Assembly (NCBI GenBank): GCA_025800245.1
Contig: JAOXSA010000258.1
Location: 1 to 64,000, forward strand
Direction: 5' to 3'
DNA from: Amphritea sp.
GTDB taxonomy: Bacteria > Pseudomonadota > Gammaproteobacteria > Pseudomonadales > Balneatricaceae
DNA length: 64,000 nucleotides
Below are positions 37,893 through 48,124 of this stretch, piece after piece (within the stretch, counting starts at the first letter, position 1; the number at the start of each line of letters is the position of its first letter). The notes beneath the pieces are model-generated. The model ran no database searches, was not told the origin of the DNA, and saw only the letters and a program-made list of their open reading frames with translations. The position numbers and the translations under genes were made by a program.

Positions 37893-37920
37893 ATTATACG
37901 CGAACAGGCAGGAAATACAA
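37893..37920 (-). promoter_or_regulatory. sigma70 promoter of rpsF operon
   Basis: On the minus strand TTGTAT, 16-base spacer, perfect TATAAT. Transcription would start about 100 bases before the rpsF ATG, leaving room for leader control. Confidence 0.75.
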
Positions 37921-37936
37921 ACTAATTATAACGTTT

Positions 37937-38410
37937 TCAGGCATCACCCAGACGTTGATTCATCCGGGCACAGAACAGCCTGGTACTGTGCTTTTCCCGC
38001 TCTTTGCGAATCGAGGACCAGCAGCTGTTAGTGTCAGGAAAGGGAGTGAAGGAAACACCATTTCGCAGGTCAATCAGAAAGATATATTTGTAGAAGTCTC
38101 TCGGACTCCAGCGACTGACGGGCATTGTGGTTTCAAAGCAGGTGTAACGCGGATGGATATTGATACCTTTCGGCAACTGGCGAATATAATGCCGGAACAG
38201 ATTCTTACCGCGACTTGAGCCTCTCACCTGATTCCGGACAAACTCCTGACACTGTTCCAGCGTGGTCACACGCTCGTCACGAAATAGCACAGCGTGGGTT
38301 ACCGGAGTCCCCTTGTATGTAAAATTACCCAGCAGATACAGCTGTTTCTGATCTGCTAGACATAAACCGGGTAACAGTAGCAACCCGATCAGAATCCCCT
38401 TCGCCCGCAC
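37937..38410 (-). CDS. Exported protein of unknown function
   Basis: The 157-residue product has a signal peptide (ILIGLLLLPGLCLA, cut near 19) and a mature region with five cysteines (in EQCQEF, YTCFE, NSCWS, LFCAR and the signal region). The four in the mature part may form disulfides. I do not recognise the family. It lies on the same strand as rpsF and upstream of its promoter, so it is probably separately transcribed. Confidence 0.65.
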   Translation of the reverse strand: MRAKGILIGLLLLPGLCLADQKQLYLLGNFTYKGTPVTHAVLFRDERVTTLEQCQEFVRNQVRGSSRGKNLFRHYIRQLPKGINIHPRYTCFETTMPVSRWSPRDFYKYIFLIDLRNGVSFTPFPDTNSCWSSIRKEREKHSTRLFCARMNQRLGDA

Positions 38411-38562
38411 GGTTATCCTCCTGATAACATTTGTCTCATTCAGCTCTTATTGTTCAGTATACAACTTTCTGGCCGCTTATTAGCATTTGCTAATAATCAG
38501 AACCATCCCCTACTGTCGTACACCTCAACTGGAGCTCTCTCTTCAATTATTATAGCGGACAT

Positions 38563-38592
38563 AAAAAAACCGCCGGATAAAGGCGGTTTTTT
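38563..38592 (-). terminator. Terminator downstream of the osmC-like gene
   Basis: AAAAAAACCGCC, loop GGATAAA, GGCGGTTTTTT gives T-runs on both strands; it ends 20 bases from the osmC-like stop codon. Confidence 0.88.
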
Positions 38593-38611
38593 ATAGTGTA
38601 TGTCTGATCTC

Positions 38612-39019
38612 TTACTCGACTTCAACAATCTCATAGCTATGGGTGATTTCAACACCGCCCTTTTCCAGCATCAGAGACGCGGAGCAATATTGCTCTGCAG
38701 AAAGTTTCACTGCACGTTCTACATGTTTCTCTTTCAGGCCACGGCCGGAGACAACAAACTTCACATGAATTTTAGTGAAAACAGCGGGTACTTCATCAGC
38801 ACGCTCGGCATCGATTTCCGCTACACAATCCACTACATCCTGGCGAGTTTTTTTCAGGATACCGATCACATCATAGGAGGTGCAGCCACCCAGCCCGAGC
38901 AGCATCAACTCCATAGGCCGTGGACCCTGCTTCAGCTCACCGTCGAGCATCACATCAAAACCGGAACCGGTGGTTCCCTGAAAGCGGACATCACCGTCCC
39001 ATTTAACTTTTGCTTGCAT
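38612..39019 (-). CDS. OsmC-family peroxiredoxin-like protein
   Basis: The 135-residue protein has the OsmC/YhfA fold: a beta-rich start (VKWDGDVRFQGTTGSGFDVMLDG), GLGGCTSYDVIGILKK with the first redox Cys near 52, and a second Cys in EQYCSASLML near 111. It is closer to the YhfA-like subgroup, whose substrate is not well defined, than to OsmC itself. It follows trpC by 27 bases on the same strand and is probably the last gene of that transcript. Confidence 0.88.
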   Translation of the reverse strand: MQAKVKWDGDVRFQGTTGSGFDVMLDGELKQGPRPMELMLLGLGGCTSYDVIGILKKTRQDVVDCVAEIDAERADEVPAVFTKIHVKFVVSGRGLKEKHVERAVKLSAEQYCSASLMLEKGGVEITHSYEIVEVE

Positions 39020-39046
39020 AGTAATCTGTATCTTCTTTTTTATTCG

Positions 39047-39865
39047 TTATTTTGCGAACAGTTCAGCCAGTTTTTCGCCCGGCTCATCAGCACGCATAAA
39101 GGCTTCACCGACAAGGAAACTGTCTACCTGATGATCACGCATAGCGATTACATCGTCCCGATTCAGGATGCCACTTTCAGTGACCACGATACGATCTTCC
39201 GGGATCAGATCGAGCAGCTCATAGGTGTGCTCCAGAGTCACCTCAAAGCTGTGCAGATCACGGTTATTGATACCCACCAGTTTGTTACCCAGTGGCAGTG
39301 AACGCAGTAGTTCATCTTTGTTATGCACTTCGATCAGCACATCCATACCCAGCTCAATTGCCAGTGCATTCAGATCTGCCATCTGCTGATCTTCCAGTGC
39401 CGCGACGATCAGCAGGATACAATCAGCGCCGATAGCACGGGCTTCGTACACCTGATAAGGGTCCACGATGAAGTCTTTGCGGATCACTGGCAGTGAACAG
39501 GCGGCACGGGCCTGCTTCAGATACTCCTCGTGGCCCTGAAAATAATCCGCATCGGTCAGAACCGACAGGCAGCTGGCGCCACCAGCCTCGTATGAACGGG
39601 CAATATCAGCAGGTACGAAAGGATCACGGATCACCCCTTTAGAAGGGCTGGCTTTCTTCGCCTCAGCAATAATCGCAGAACGGCCTTCAGTCAGCGCTTT
39701 CTCCATAAAGGCGACAAAGCCCCGGGGGTCAGTTTCGCTGCCCTGTTGTGCTGAAATCTGCTGTTTCAGCGCATCAATGCTGACCTGCGCCTGACGTTCA
39801 GCAACCTCTTCATGTTTACGGGCAATAATTTTTTTCAGAATTGTAGGTGTATCAGGATTGCTCAT
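39047..39865 (-). CDS. trpC: Indole-3-glycerol phosphate synthase
   Basis: TrpC closes the indole ring from CdRP in tryptophan synthesis. The 272-residue TIM barrel carries [18 protein letters not shown] (catalytic Lys near 66), [27 protein letters not shown], and [12 protein letters not shown]. It is monofunctional, without the TrpF fusion of E. coli. The ATG overlaps the trpD stop by one base (TAATG). Confidence 0.97.
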   Translation of the reverse strand: MSNPDTPTILKKIIARKHEEVAERQAQVSIDALKQQISAQQGSETDPRGFVAFMEKALTEGRSAIIAEAKKASPSKGVIRDPFVPADIARSYEAGGASCLSVLTDADYFQGHEEYLKQARAACSLPVIRKDFIVDPYQVYEARAIGADCILLIVAALEDQQMADLNALAIELGMDVLIEVHNKDELLRSLPLGNKLVGINNRDLHSFEVTLEHTYELLDLIPEDRIVVTESGILNRDDVIAMRDHQVDSFLVGEAFMRADEPGEKLAELFAK

Positions 39866-40890
39866 TATTCGCCCTTAAAGCTCTGTGTGAACTCAGCCAG
39901 TTGTTTCATTTTCGCCGCAGCACCACCATTCAGTATCTGTTCTTTCGCCAGTGCCACACCCTGTTTCAGGCTATCAGCAATATCTGCTGCGTACAGTGCC
40001 GCGCCTGCGTTCAGCGCAATCATATCGGCTGCTTTAAGGTTTTCACCGGCAAACGCCGCATTGATCAAGGCCCGGCTCTCATCAGAACCATTGACCTGCA
40101 GACCATCCAGAGACTGCACCTCCAGGCCAGCATCCGCCGCATTAATGGTGTACTCAGTAATGTCGCCATCTTTCAATTCGGCGACATAGGTGTCGGCTGC
40201 CAGACTGATCTCATCCAGCCCGTCACTGGCATGCACAACCAGCGCATGCTTAGCACCCAGCGCCTGTAACGCTTCAGCCATTGGGCGGCAAAGAGACTGA
40301 TCGAACACACCCAGAAGGTAGTGCTTCGCGCCTGCGGGATTAGTCAGTGGACCAAGAATATTGAACAGAGTACGCAGGCCCATCTCTTTACGAGGGCCGA
40401 TTGCATACTTCATAGCACTGTGATGCTGAGGGGCAAACATAAAGCCCACACCCACTTCATCAATACAACGCCCAACCTGCTCAGCATTAATCGCCAGATG
40501 GATACCTGCTGCTTCCAGCAGATCAGCGGCACCGGAACTGGACGATACAGAACGGTTACCGTGTTTAGCTACATTCCCACCCGCAGCTGCGACAACAAAT
40601 GTGGACGCGCTCGATACATTAAACAGATTCGAGCCATCACCACCGGTGCCAACAATATCCACTGCATTTTCAGCAGTAACAGTAACGGGCAGTGCCAGTT
40701 CGCGCATGGCGTCTGCAGCACCGGTAATTTCAGCGACAGTTTCACCTTTCATGCGCAAAGCGATCAACAAACCACCAATCTGTGCGTCCGTGGCGTTACC
40801 GGTCATGATCTGATTCATCACCGCTTTCATCTCCGCTGTGGAGAGATCCTGTTGATCGACAACTGCCGCCAGAGCCTGTTGAATATCCAT
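39865..40890 (-). CDS. trpD: Anthranilate phosphoribosyltransferase
   Basis: TrpD joins anthranilate and PRPP. The 341-residue protein has the glycine-rich PRPP loop [18 protein letters not shown] near 79-96, [19 protein letters not shown], and [15 protein letters not shown]. It is a stand-alone protein rather than a TrpGD fusion. It lies 20 bases after trpG. Confidence 0.97.
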   Translation of the reverse strand: MDIQQALAAVVDQQDLSTAEMKAVMNQIMTGNATDAQIGGLLIALRMKGETVAEITGAADAMRELALPVTVTAENAVDIVGTGGDGSNLFNVSSASTFVVAAAGGNVAKHGNRSVSSSSGAADLLEAAGIHLAINAEQVGRCIDEVGVGFMFAPQHHSAMKYAIGPRKEMGLRTLFNILGPLTNPAGAKHYLLGVFDQSLCRPMAEALQALGAKHALVVHASDGLDEISLAADTYVAELKDGDITEYTINAADAGLEVQSLDGLQVNGSDESRALINAAFAGENLKAADMIALNAGAALYAADIADSLKQGVALAKEQILNGGAAAKMKQLAEFTQSFKGE

Positions 40891-40910
40891 GATTAGTTCC
40901 GCTCGCTTAA

Positions 40911-41495
40911 TTATTTTTTGCGCTTGATAAAGTTTGCCAGCAGATCGTGGCCCTGCTGGGTCAGAATGGACTCAGGGTGGAACTGCACCCCTTCAATATC
41001 CAGCGTTTTATGGCGTACGCCCATGATTTCATCCATGCTGCCGTCTTCATTCTGAGTCCACGCGGTGATCTCAAGACAATCTGGCAAGGTATCTTTATCG
41101 ATAACCAGTGAATGGTAGCGGGTGACTGAGACTGGATTTTCCAACCCTTCAAATACACCGGTATTGTTGTGGTAAACCGGCGATACCTTACCGTGCATCA
41201 CCTGACGTGCGCGGATCACATCACCACCGAACGCCTGCCCCATACTCTGATGGCCCAGACAGATACCAAAAATTGGCAGTTTCCCGGCAAAATGTTCAAT
41301 CGCAGGTACGGAAATACCGGCTTCAGTAGGGGTACAGGGTCCCGGAGAGATAACCAGTTGATCCGGATTCAGGGCTTCGATCTGCTCAATGGTAATTTCG
41401 TCATTACGATGTACCTGAACATCGGCTCCCAGCTCACCCAGATATTGCACGACGTTATAGGTAAACGAGTCGTAATTATCGATCATTAAAAGCAT
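40911..41495 (-). CDS. trpG: Anthranilate synthase component II (glutamine amidotransferase)
   Basis: TrpG supplies ammonia from glutamine to TrpE. The 194-residue class I amidotransferase shows [21 protein letters not shown], the catalytic Cys near 79 in [15 protein letters not shown], and HPES near 171. It may also serve p-aminobenzoate synthase. trpE is not in the window. No Trp-rich leader peptide was found in the 150 bases upstream. Confidence 0.96.
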   Translation of the reverse strand: MLLMIDNYDSFTYNVVQYLGELGADVQVHRNDEITIEQIEALNPDQLVISPGPCTPTEAGISVPAIEHFAGKLPIFGICLGHQSMGQAFGGDVIRARQVMHGKVSPVYHNNTGVFEGLENPVSVTRYHSLVIDKDTLPDCLEITAWTQNEDGSMDEIMGVRHKTLDIEGVQFHPESILTQQGHDLLANFIKRKK

Positions 41496-41651
41496 ATTCG
41501 ACCTGACCTGTAGGATTCAGCGCTTAATAGGAATTATTCAGAGCTGGATATACTAACCCAACTATACCCAGGATGACATACAACATCGCTGCGATCTGTT
41601 TGCTGCATGCATTCGTAAAACCATCGATAAAACTAAGCTACGGTGGCCTTT

Positions 41652-41954
41652 ATGAACACTCTCGACCTTTATGAACTGAATGAGATAGCCCGGGTGGATA
41701 AGTTGATTGTTCATTCACTGGAGCGAATGATCTATCAGGTGAGTATTGAACTGAATAACGAGACACACTGGCTTGTGGACAGTTCAGGGCAACCAGCCCG
41801 GTTCCAGCACACCGAACAGATCCGCAAACTGTTTCAGGATATTGAACTGGTGTCTGCGGTGATGCACCTGCCAACGACCTTCGATGAGATGATCGGCAGG
41901 CCTGCCCTGGAACACGCTGTCGCCTGTGAAATACCACTAGGCTGGCGACACTGA
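41652..41954 (+). CDS. Conserved small protein, DUF6482-like
   Basis: The ATG at 41652 gives 100 residues starting MNTLDLYELNEIARVDKL; a GTG three codons upstream is less likely. The protein has no signal peptide and no catalytic motif. The pattern VDKLIVHSLERMIYQV...ET.WLVD...G.P.RF suggests the DUF6482 family seen in Pseudomonas-like genomes, of unknown function. It is divergent from trpG and converges with folX, 4 bases apart. Confidence 0.7.
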   Translation: MNTLDLYELNEIARVDKLIVHSLERMIYQVSIELNNETHWLVDSSGQPARFQHTEQIRKLFQDIELVSAVMHLPTTFDEMIGRPALEHAVACEIPLGWRH

Positions 41955-41958
41955 TAGC

Positions 41959-42327
41959 TCAACGGTCGCAATGTTTTTCCAGTGTCAGCGAAACTGAATC
42001 AGCAAAGCGCAGAGCATGAGGCTTATCGATTGTAACACTGGCAAAGGTAACCCAGGGGTGTTCGCTGGCGATATTGAGCACATCCCCCACCAGTTTCTCC
42101 AGCAACAGAAAATGCCCCTCTTCAACATGATTTATGATGCTCTTACACACCACCTTGTAATTCAGCGCCTGATCAACGTTGTCGGTGGTCGATGCTTTAT
42201 CCGCCGGGTAGTGAATCTCAAGATTGATCACCACATCCTGTAACTTTTCCCGCTCTTCAGGATTAAAGCCGATATAGGTGCGTAAACGCAGATTAGTGAT
42301 CCGGATGATGGCATTACTGACTGACAT
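41959..42327 (-). CDS. folX: Dihydroneopterin triphosphate 2'-epimerase
   Basis: FolX epimerises dihydroneopterin triphosphate to the monapterin form, leading to tetrahydromonapterin, a phenylalanine hydroxylase cofactor in some bacteria. The 122-residue product aligns by eye along its whole length with E. coli FolX ([59 protein letters not shown]), which separates it from the related aldolase FolB. Confidence 0.9.
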   Translation of the reverse strand: MSVSNAIIRITNLRLRTYIGFNPEEREKLQDVVINLEIHYPADKASTTDNVDQALNYKVVCKSIINHVEEGHFLLLEKLVGDVLNIASEHPWVTFASVTIDKPHALRFADSVSLTLEKHCDR

Positions 42328-42418
42328 ATCGATTCCTTTTTCTTTTCAGCCTGTTACGGCTGAACGCTATGTACAGATCAGTATAGCCATCAGCTAATGC
42401 AATCCGCTATCTGTCCGG

Positions 42419-43210
42419 CTAGTGATCAACCACAATCGGTCCCAGCCCATGCTTCTCTGCGGCCCGACGTAACTGACCATTTGCTTTCACCTTATCCAGA
42501 AAACGATCGACTTCCGCCAGCCACTGCGCATCACCTTTCGGGACCGCGTAAGCATAAGGAGTTGGTGCCAACGGCTGCGCTGGAGCCATCAGTAAAGCCC
42601 ACTGAGTCAGTTCAGCCATACGTTTACCATAGGGATAGTCAGTCATGAAGACATCCGCCCGACCACTCTGAACCTCCTGTTCCCGGGCTTTAAAACTATC
42701 AACCACCGACAGTTCAGCCTGTTTGAGGTAGTCACGCATCACCGGCTCCATATAGGTACCTTTCTGCACCACCACAACATTGCCTGGCTGATCGATATCC
42801 CGCCATTGCTGAATATGGCCGTTGGACTTCATTCCGACAGCATAAATACCACTGCTTAGATGAGGCTGGGAAAAATCCATAAAGGGCTTCCGGCTCTCTC
42901 TGATACCCACACCGTGCATAGCAATGTCACAGTGATCATTGCCCATATTCTCAACCAGTCGAGCAAAGGAGCTCTCAACAAACTCGAGCTCAACACCGAG
43001 ATGTTCTGCGAAGGCGCCGGCCATCTCAATATCCACCCCTTCCAGTTTGTTTGTCCGGGGGTTGCGATAACTGATAGCGAAATATCCCGGCCAGATACAG
43101 ACCTTAACCACGCCCTGCTGCTTCACTTGCTGCAGACGGGATTCGGCCCAGCCCGACTGACCAAACAGACACAGAGACAGCACACTTAAGATGAGTACAG
43201 ATTTCTTCAT
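42419..43210 (-). CDS. Periplasmic solute-binding protein, family 3 type
   Basis: The 263-residue protein has a signal peptide (cut near 22, GWA) and a bacterial extracellular solute-binding family 3 fold: GVVKVCIWPGYFAISYRNP, LEGVDIEMAGAFAEHLGVELEFVESSFARLVENM, CDIAMHGVGI and FMTDYPYGKRMAEL. These proteins bind amino acids or similar small molecules. No ABC permease or ATPase is adjacent; the neighbour is a divergent membrane GGDEF-EAL protein, so a sensory role is possible (inference). Confidence 0.85.
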   Translation of the reverse strand: MKKSVLILSVLSLCLFGQSGWAESRLQQVKQQGVVKVCIWPGYFAISYRNPRTNKLEGVDIEMAGAFAEHLGVELEFVESSFARLVENMGNDHCDIAMHGVGIRESRKPFMDFSQPHLSSGIYAVGMKSNGHIQQWRDIDQPGNVVVVQKGTYMEPVMRDYLKQAELSVVDSFKAREQEVQSGRADVFMTDYPYGKRMAELTQWALLMAPAQPLAPTPYAYAVPKGDAQWLAEVDRFLDKVKANGQLRRAAEKHGLGPIVVDH

Positions 43211-43349
43211 TCGCTTACCATTTCATGAGTATAATCAGGCTACAGAATCCGAAAGTTATCAGAATAAGATTTCACAGAACAGCAGGGATGGCTGATCAGA
43301 ATCAAGGATTTCTTTTATATGTCAGTCAGTTATCCGAGCAGTACACTGC

Positions 43350-46300
43350 ATGCCTAATCGCCCTCAGTTTCAGTTTCTTCACGGTCACCGATCTATATTA
43401 TGGTGGGTTTCCGGCATTATTCTGACCATTCTGATTCTTCTGCTGGTGACACTCTGGACCAGTTTCCAGCAAAGCATTAAAAGCAAGCAACAGAATATTG
43501 AGCTGTACGCCAGGATGATTGAAGGTTCCTTCAGTCGGTCACTGGAATCGATGGAGGTAAGCCTCCTGTCGCTTGCCGATGAGCTTCAGTACGCTGGTCC
43601 CAGAGCCGCTGAAGAGACACGGCTTAATCTGCGCATCAAACAGATTCTCCGCTTTGCACCTCACCTGCGCCAGATAACCATTGTCTATAACAATCAGATC
43701 ATCGCGGACTCCCGGGGCAAGTTCAGCAGCGAACTGGATCTGGCCAGAATGGGGCTGAGCGAGTCACAACTGAACCCTTTCTCGCCGGGATTACAGCTGG
43801 GCCAGAGCGTCCGTTCCCGTTATCTGCCTCTGAAAGGCGAGTATCTCGACGAGAACAATACCCGTGAAATTATTCCGTTTGCCCTGCGGTTCCGTTCGCG
43901 GACCAGCGGTCAGGCCTACACTCTGGTGGTCGCTTATAATCCTGACTACCTGAAAAGCTACATCTATGACCTGAAGCTTGATCAGCAGGACAACGTTTAT
44001 CTGGTTAACAGCGAAGGAGGTCTGATCTTCCAGAAAGGTTTATACGGCCCCTACCTGCAACCAGTCACCGCATTGCTACGACAAACGCTGGATGAAGGCC
44101 GGGACCAGATCAACTTCACCACCAGTGAGGCCAACGCTCCAGCATCCTATATCCATCTGAGATTACTCGAGAAGTATCCTTTGGCCGTTGTGATCAGCAC
44201 CCGTTACAGCGAGTATTTCTATGGCTGGGTAATGACCAATCTGCCACTTTTCACCGGACTGATTGCCGCCACAGTCATTATCATTGTTGCAGGTATATTC
44301 ATCATTCTCGGCTACCGCCGTAATCAAACGATGCAGGAGCAGGTTCACCTGCTCTCAGAAGTGGTTAATCAGGCGACCGTGCCGATGATGATCACCGATA
44401 AGCAGTTCAGAATCACTTATATCAATAACGCCTTCAGCCGTTTATTCGGCTATGTGCTGAGTGATATAGAAGCCAGAACCCCCTCAATCCTGACCGCGAA
44501 GGCAACCAGCAAAGAAATTCTGCAGCGAATGCAGCGCAATCTGGAATCATCAGCGCCCTGGCGGGGCGAGATGCATGCTGAAGATATTGACGGGCATACC
44601 ATTCCTCTGAGCGCATCAGTCTTTCCCGTTGAGCACAGTCAGAGCGGGCAAACCCACTTTATCGCCATGCTCAATGACATACGTGAGCGCAAAGAGCGTG
44701 AAGAGCATATCAACCTGCTATCCCGTGTGGTTGAGCACAACCCGACGATTATCATCATTACTGACGCGATGGGTTGCATCGAGTACGTGAATACCACCTT
44801 TGAAGATGTCACCGGCTATATGCGCGAAGAGGTACTTGGCCGTAACCCCCGTTTCCTGAAGTCCGGTGAAACCGACGCCCGGGATTACGAAAATATGTGG
44901 CAGACGATAACCGCTGGCGGCGTGTGGAATGGTGAACTGCATAATAAACGTAAAGACGGCAGCCTCTACTGGGAGCGGGCCAGCATTGGCTCATTGAAAA
45001 ATGATACAGGAGAGATCACACACTTTATTGCCACTAAAGAGATCATCACTCAGATAAAAGAGGATGAGAAACAGCTGCGACTGGCTTCCGCCGTATTCAA
45101 GACAGCGGCCGAAGCCATCATGGTAACCGATACCCTGAACCGGATTCAGATGGTGAACGAATCTTTCACCCAGATCACCGGCTATAGCGAACAGGAAGTA
45201 CTGGGCCGTTCACCGGATATGCTGAAGTCGGAACGCCACTCTGATGACTTCTATGATCAGCTGTACACCCAGCTGTTCCACAAAGGCTACTGGGAGGGAG
45301 AAGTCTGGAACACCCGTAAAGGTGGAGATGACTATCCACAGTGGCTCACTGTTTCGACCATGCGCGATACCAACGGCAGTATCGAAGGCTATGTCACCCT
45401 GTTCAATGACATCACCAAACGCAAACAGGATGAAGAGATTATCCTGCATCAGGCTAACTACGATGCGGTAACCGGCCTACCTAACCGCAATCTGTTTTCC
45501 GACCGGCTGCAACATGCTCTGCAGGTGACTAACCGCAGCCAGAATCAGGGCGCCCTGCTGTTCATCGATCTGGATCGGTTCAAACAGGTCAATGATACTC
45601 TGGGGCATTCAGTCGGCGACCGTCTGCTGCAGCAGGTTGCCGAGCGTCTGCAGGCCTGCGTACGAAAAACCGATACTGCCGCCCGACTCGGCGGCGATGA
45701 ATTCGCAGTGATCATCCCTGAGGTTCAGGACAGTTACGTCTTTAAGAATATCGCCAGTAAAATTCTGAAAAGCCTGTCCGCCCGGTATGTCATCGATGAT
45801 AACGACATTTTCATCTCCTGCAGTATCGGCATCACTCTGTATCCCGATGATGGCACTGAAGCTGAACAGCTGATTCGCAATGCTGACAGCGCGATGTATA
45901 AAGCCAAGGAACTGGGACGCAATAATTATCAGTACTACACCGATAAGATGAATAACGAGGCGCAGCAGAAGCGTGAGCTGGAAAATGCCATGCATCAGGC
46001 CATACGGAATAACGAATTCAGACTGCACTACCAGCCTATCTGGAATATCGAGACCCGCCGTATCGACAGTCTCGAAGCCCTGTTACGCTGGCATCATCCA
46101 ACCCGGGGTGAAGTCAGCCCGACCGAATTTATCCCGGTGGCAGAAGAAGCCGGTCTGATTCAGCAACTGGGTGATCTGGTCATCGTTCAGGCCTGCCAGT
46201 TCGGAGCGACTCTGAAGAAACAGCTGACAGATCCCCCCAGCATCAGTGTCAATGTATCCAGCCGCCAGATACAGCGTGGCAACCTGGCGGATACCGTCGA

Positions 46301-46766
46301 GAAAACGCTGAAGAGCAGCGGTATGACGGGCCAGAAACTGACTCTGGAACTGACCGAAAGTATTCTGCTGGCAGATGAAGACAATACCCATGAGCAGTTG
46401 AATAAGCTCTGCGATATGGGCCTTCAGATCGCTATCGACGATTTCGGTACCGGATATTCGTCCCTGAGTTATCTTAAGCGCTACCCGATCAGCCGTCTGA
46501 AGATCGATCGGGAATTCGTGGCGGACATTGAAACCGACACTGATGATCAGACACTGGTTTCCGGCATCGTGTCCATGGGTAACGCGCTGGGTCTGGACGT
46601 CATTGCAGAGGGGGTTGAGCATAAAGAGCAACTAAGGCTCCTGCGGGCGATGGGATGCCATTATATTCAGGGCTTTATCTTCAGCCCGGCAGTCAGCCCG
46701 GCACGGGCAATCCGCATGCTTAAATCCCGTGATGCTGATCTCAGACCCGCCTCTGAAGACGAGTAG
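43350..46766 (+). CDS. Membrane Cache-PAS-PAS-PAS-GGDEF-EAL cyclic-di-GMP protein
   Basis: The 1138-residue protein has a first membrane span (about 18-38), a periplasmic Cache-like sensor (about 40-293), a second span (about 295-322), three PAS domains (about 328-450, 455-575, 577-700), a GGDEF domain and an EAL domain. The diguanylate cyclase signature GGDEF is intact at 781-785, so synthesis is possible. The phosphodiesterase motifs are also intact: EAL at 909-911, ELTES, DDFGTGYSSL, KID and AEGVE. Which activity wins cannot be read from sequence. It is divergent from the solute-binding protein and followed by a terminator. Confidence 0.93.
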   Translation: MPNRPQFQFLHGHRSILWWVSGIILTILILLLVTLWTSFQQSIKSKQQNIELYARMIEGSFSRSLESMEVSLLSLADELQYAGPRAAEETRLNLRIKQILRFAPHLRQITIVYNNQIIADSRGKFSSELDLARMGLSESQLNPFSPGLQLGQSVRSRYLPLKGEYLDENNTREIIPFALRFRSRTSGQAYTLVVAYNPDYLKSYIYDLKLDQQDNVYLVNSEGGLIFQKGLYGPYLQPVTALLRQTLDEGRDQINFTTSEANAPASYIHLRLLEKYPLAVVISTRYSEYFYGWVMTNLPLFTGLIAATVIIIVAGIFIILGYRRNQTMQEQVHLLSEVVNQATVPMMITDKQFRITYINNAFSRLFGYVLSDIEARTPSILTAKATSKEILQRMQRNLESSAPWRGEMHAEDIDGHTIPLSASVFPVEHSQSGQTHFIAMLNDIRERKEREEHINLLSRVVEHNPTIIIITDAMGCIEYVNTTFEDVTGYMREEVLGRNPRFLKSGETDARDYENMWQTITAGGVWNGELHNKRKDGSLYWERASIGSLKNDTGEITHFIATKEIITQIKEDEKQLRLASAVFKTAAEAIMVTDTLNRIQMVNESFTQITGYSEQEVLGRSPDMLKSERHSDDFYDQLYTQLFHKGYWEGEVWNTRKGGDDYPQWLTVSTMRDTNGSIEGYVTLFNDITKRKQDEEIILHQANYDAVTGLPNRNLFSDRLQHALQVTNRSQNQGALLFIDLDRFKQVNDTLGHSVGDRLLQQVAERLQACVRKTDTAARLGGDEFAVIIPEVQDSYVFKNIASKILKSLSARYVIDDNDIFISCSIGITLYPDDGTEAEQLIRNADSAMYKAKELGRNNYQYYTDKMNNEAQQKRELENAMHQAIRNNEFRLHYQPIWNIETRRIDSLEALLRWHHPTRGEVSPTEFIPVAEEAGLIQQLGDLVIVQACQFGATLKKQLTDPPSISVNVSSRQIQRGNLADTVEKTLKSSGMTGQKLTLELTESILLADEDNTHEQLNKLCDMGLQIAIDDFGTGYSSLSYLKRYPISRLKIDREFVADIETDTDDQTLVSGIVSMGNALGLDVIAEGVEHKEQLRLLRAMGCHYIQGFIFSPAVSPARAIRMLKSRDADLRPASEDE

Positions 46767-46801
46767 AGATTCAACCTTATTCAGGACGGGTCACTGGCAA
46801 T

Positions 46802-46830
46802 AAAAAAGCCACTCAGATCTGAGTGGCTTT
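46802..46830. terminator. Bidirectional terminator
   Basis: AAAAAAGCCACTCAGATCTGAGTGGCTTT, a perfect 11-bp-class stem between the convergent GGDEF-EAL gene and the transporter operon; the longer T-run is on the minus strand. Confidence 0.88.
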
Positions 46831-46849
46831 CAGTGACTTAACGACTGTT

Positions 46850-48124
46850 TCAGGAAGCTTTCGGTTGCTCTTCCTGAGTATCGTCCTTATCGGCTTCAGG
46901 CGGAGTTTCCGCTTGATCCTTAGCAGACTCCTCTTCACTACCCAATACCTCTGCCAGAGTACTGCGGGACAGCTGACCGGTCAGATTACCCTCTTCATCC
47001 ACCACAGGCAGTGAATAGTCTGAATCCAGGGTATCCGGAATAACCGTCTCAAGTACGGCATCCTGGGCAATAGGTTCAACCGACTCAACATGTTCCTCGG
47101 TCAGTTCAGCGGACTTATCCTCGGCATAGGCTTCTTTCAGGGTCTCTTCAGTGACGATGCCCTGATAACCCTCATCAGTCACCAGATAACCATAGTCTTC
47201 TTTGAAGCCCTTCATCTGCTTCAGCGCTTCTTCGATAGTATCCGCGGTTATACGATAAGCCGGATCTTTCATTACCGTTTCAACGGTCAGCGCCCGGGCG
47301 CGGTTTACATCGCGAACAAATGCCTCAACATAATCTGTTGCCGGATTCAGAAGAATATCTTCCGGCTCACCCTGCTGCACCATCTCACCGTCTTTCAGAA
47401 TGGCAATACGGTCACCGATACGCAGTGCTTCATCAAGATCGTGGGTAATAAAGATAATGGTCTTATGGAGCTTTTCCTGCAGCTCAATCAGCTGATCCTG
47501 CATTTCCGAACGGATCAGGGGATCAAGTGCTGAAAACGCTTCGTCCATCAACAGGATCTCAGCGTCAGTACACAGCGCCCGGGCCAGACCCACACGCTGC
47601 TGCTGACCACCAGAAAGTTGCGCCGGATACTGATCTTCATAGCCCGCCAGACCGACCGTTTCCAGCCACTCTTTCGCCTTATCACTGCTCTCCGATTTGC
47701 TCACACCCTGAATCGATAAGCCATAGGCAACATTATCCAGTACAGTCTTGTGCGGCAGCAGTCCGAAGCGCTGGAATACCATCGACATTTTGTGACGCCG
47801 GAAGTCCTGCAGGTCCTGAGTATTCAGCTTCATAACATCAGTACCTTCAACCTCGATCACTCCTTCGGTAGGATCGATCAGTCGGTTGAAGTGACGGATC
47901 ATTGTGGATTTTCCGGAACCGGACAACCCCATAATTACAAAGATTTCGCCTTTATTGATGGTCAGATTAATATCTTTAAGACCCAGGGTATGGCCGGTCT
48001 CAGCCAGAATTTCATCCTTGGTTTTACCCTGATGCACTAACGGCATATATTTCTTCGGGTTATTTCCAAACAGCTTATACAAGCCTTCGATGCGAATCAG
48101 CGGTTGCGCTTCTGCATTAGCCAT
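46850..48124 (-). CDS. proV: Glycine betaine/proline-type ABC transporter ATP-binding protein (ProV-like)
   Basis: The ATG at 48124 gives 424 residues starting MANAEAQPLIRIEGLYKLFG; the frame is open further upstream inside the permease gene, but the family N-terminus begins here. Walker A GLSGSGKST is near 66-74, the signature LSGGQQQRVGLARAL near 168-182, and Walker B ILLMDEAFSALDP follows. The C-terminal part holds CBS-like repeats, which in this family sense ionic strength, and ends in an acidic Glu/Asp-rich tail. The start overlaps the permease stop by 8 bases. Compatible-solute uptake is the likely role. Confidence 0.9.
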   Translation of the reverse strand: MANAEAQPLIRIEGLYKLFGNNPKKYMPLVHQGKTKDEILAETGHTLGLKDINLTINKGEIFVIMGLSGSGKSTMIRHFNRLIDPTEGVIEVEGTDVMKLNTQDLQDFRRHKMSMVFQRFGLLPHKTVLDNVAYGLSIQGVSKSESSDKAKEWLETVGLAGYEDQYPAQLSGGQQQRVGLARALCTDAEILLMDEAFSALDPLIRSEMQDQLIELQEKLHKTIIFITHDLDEALRIGDRIAILKDGEMVQQGEPEDILLNPATDYVEAFVRDVNRARALTVETVMKDPAYRITADTIEEALKQMKGFKEDYGYLVTDEGYQGIVTEETLKEAYAEDKSAELTEEHVESVEPIAQDAVLETVIPDTLDSDYSLPVVDEEGNLTGQLSRSTLAEVLGSEEESAKDQAETPPEADKDDTQEEQPKAS

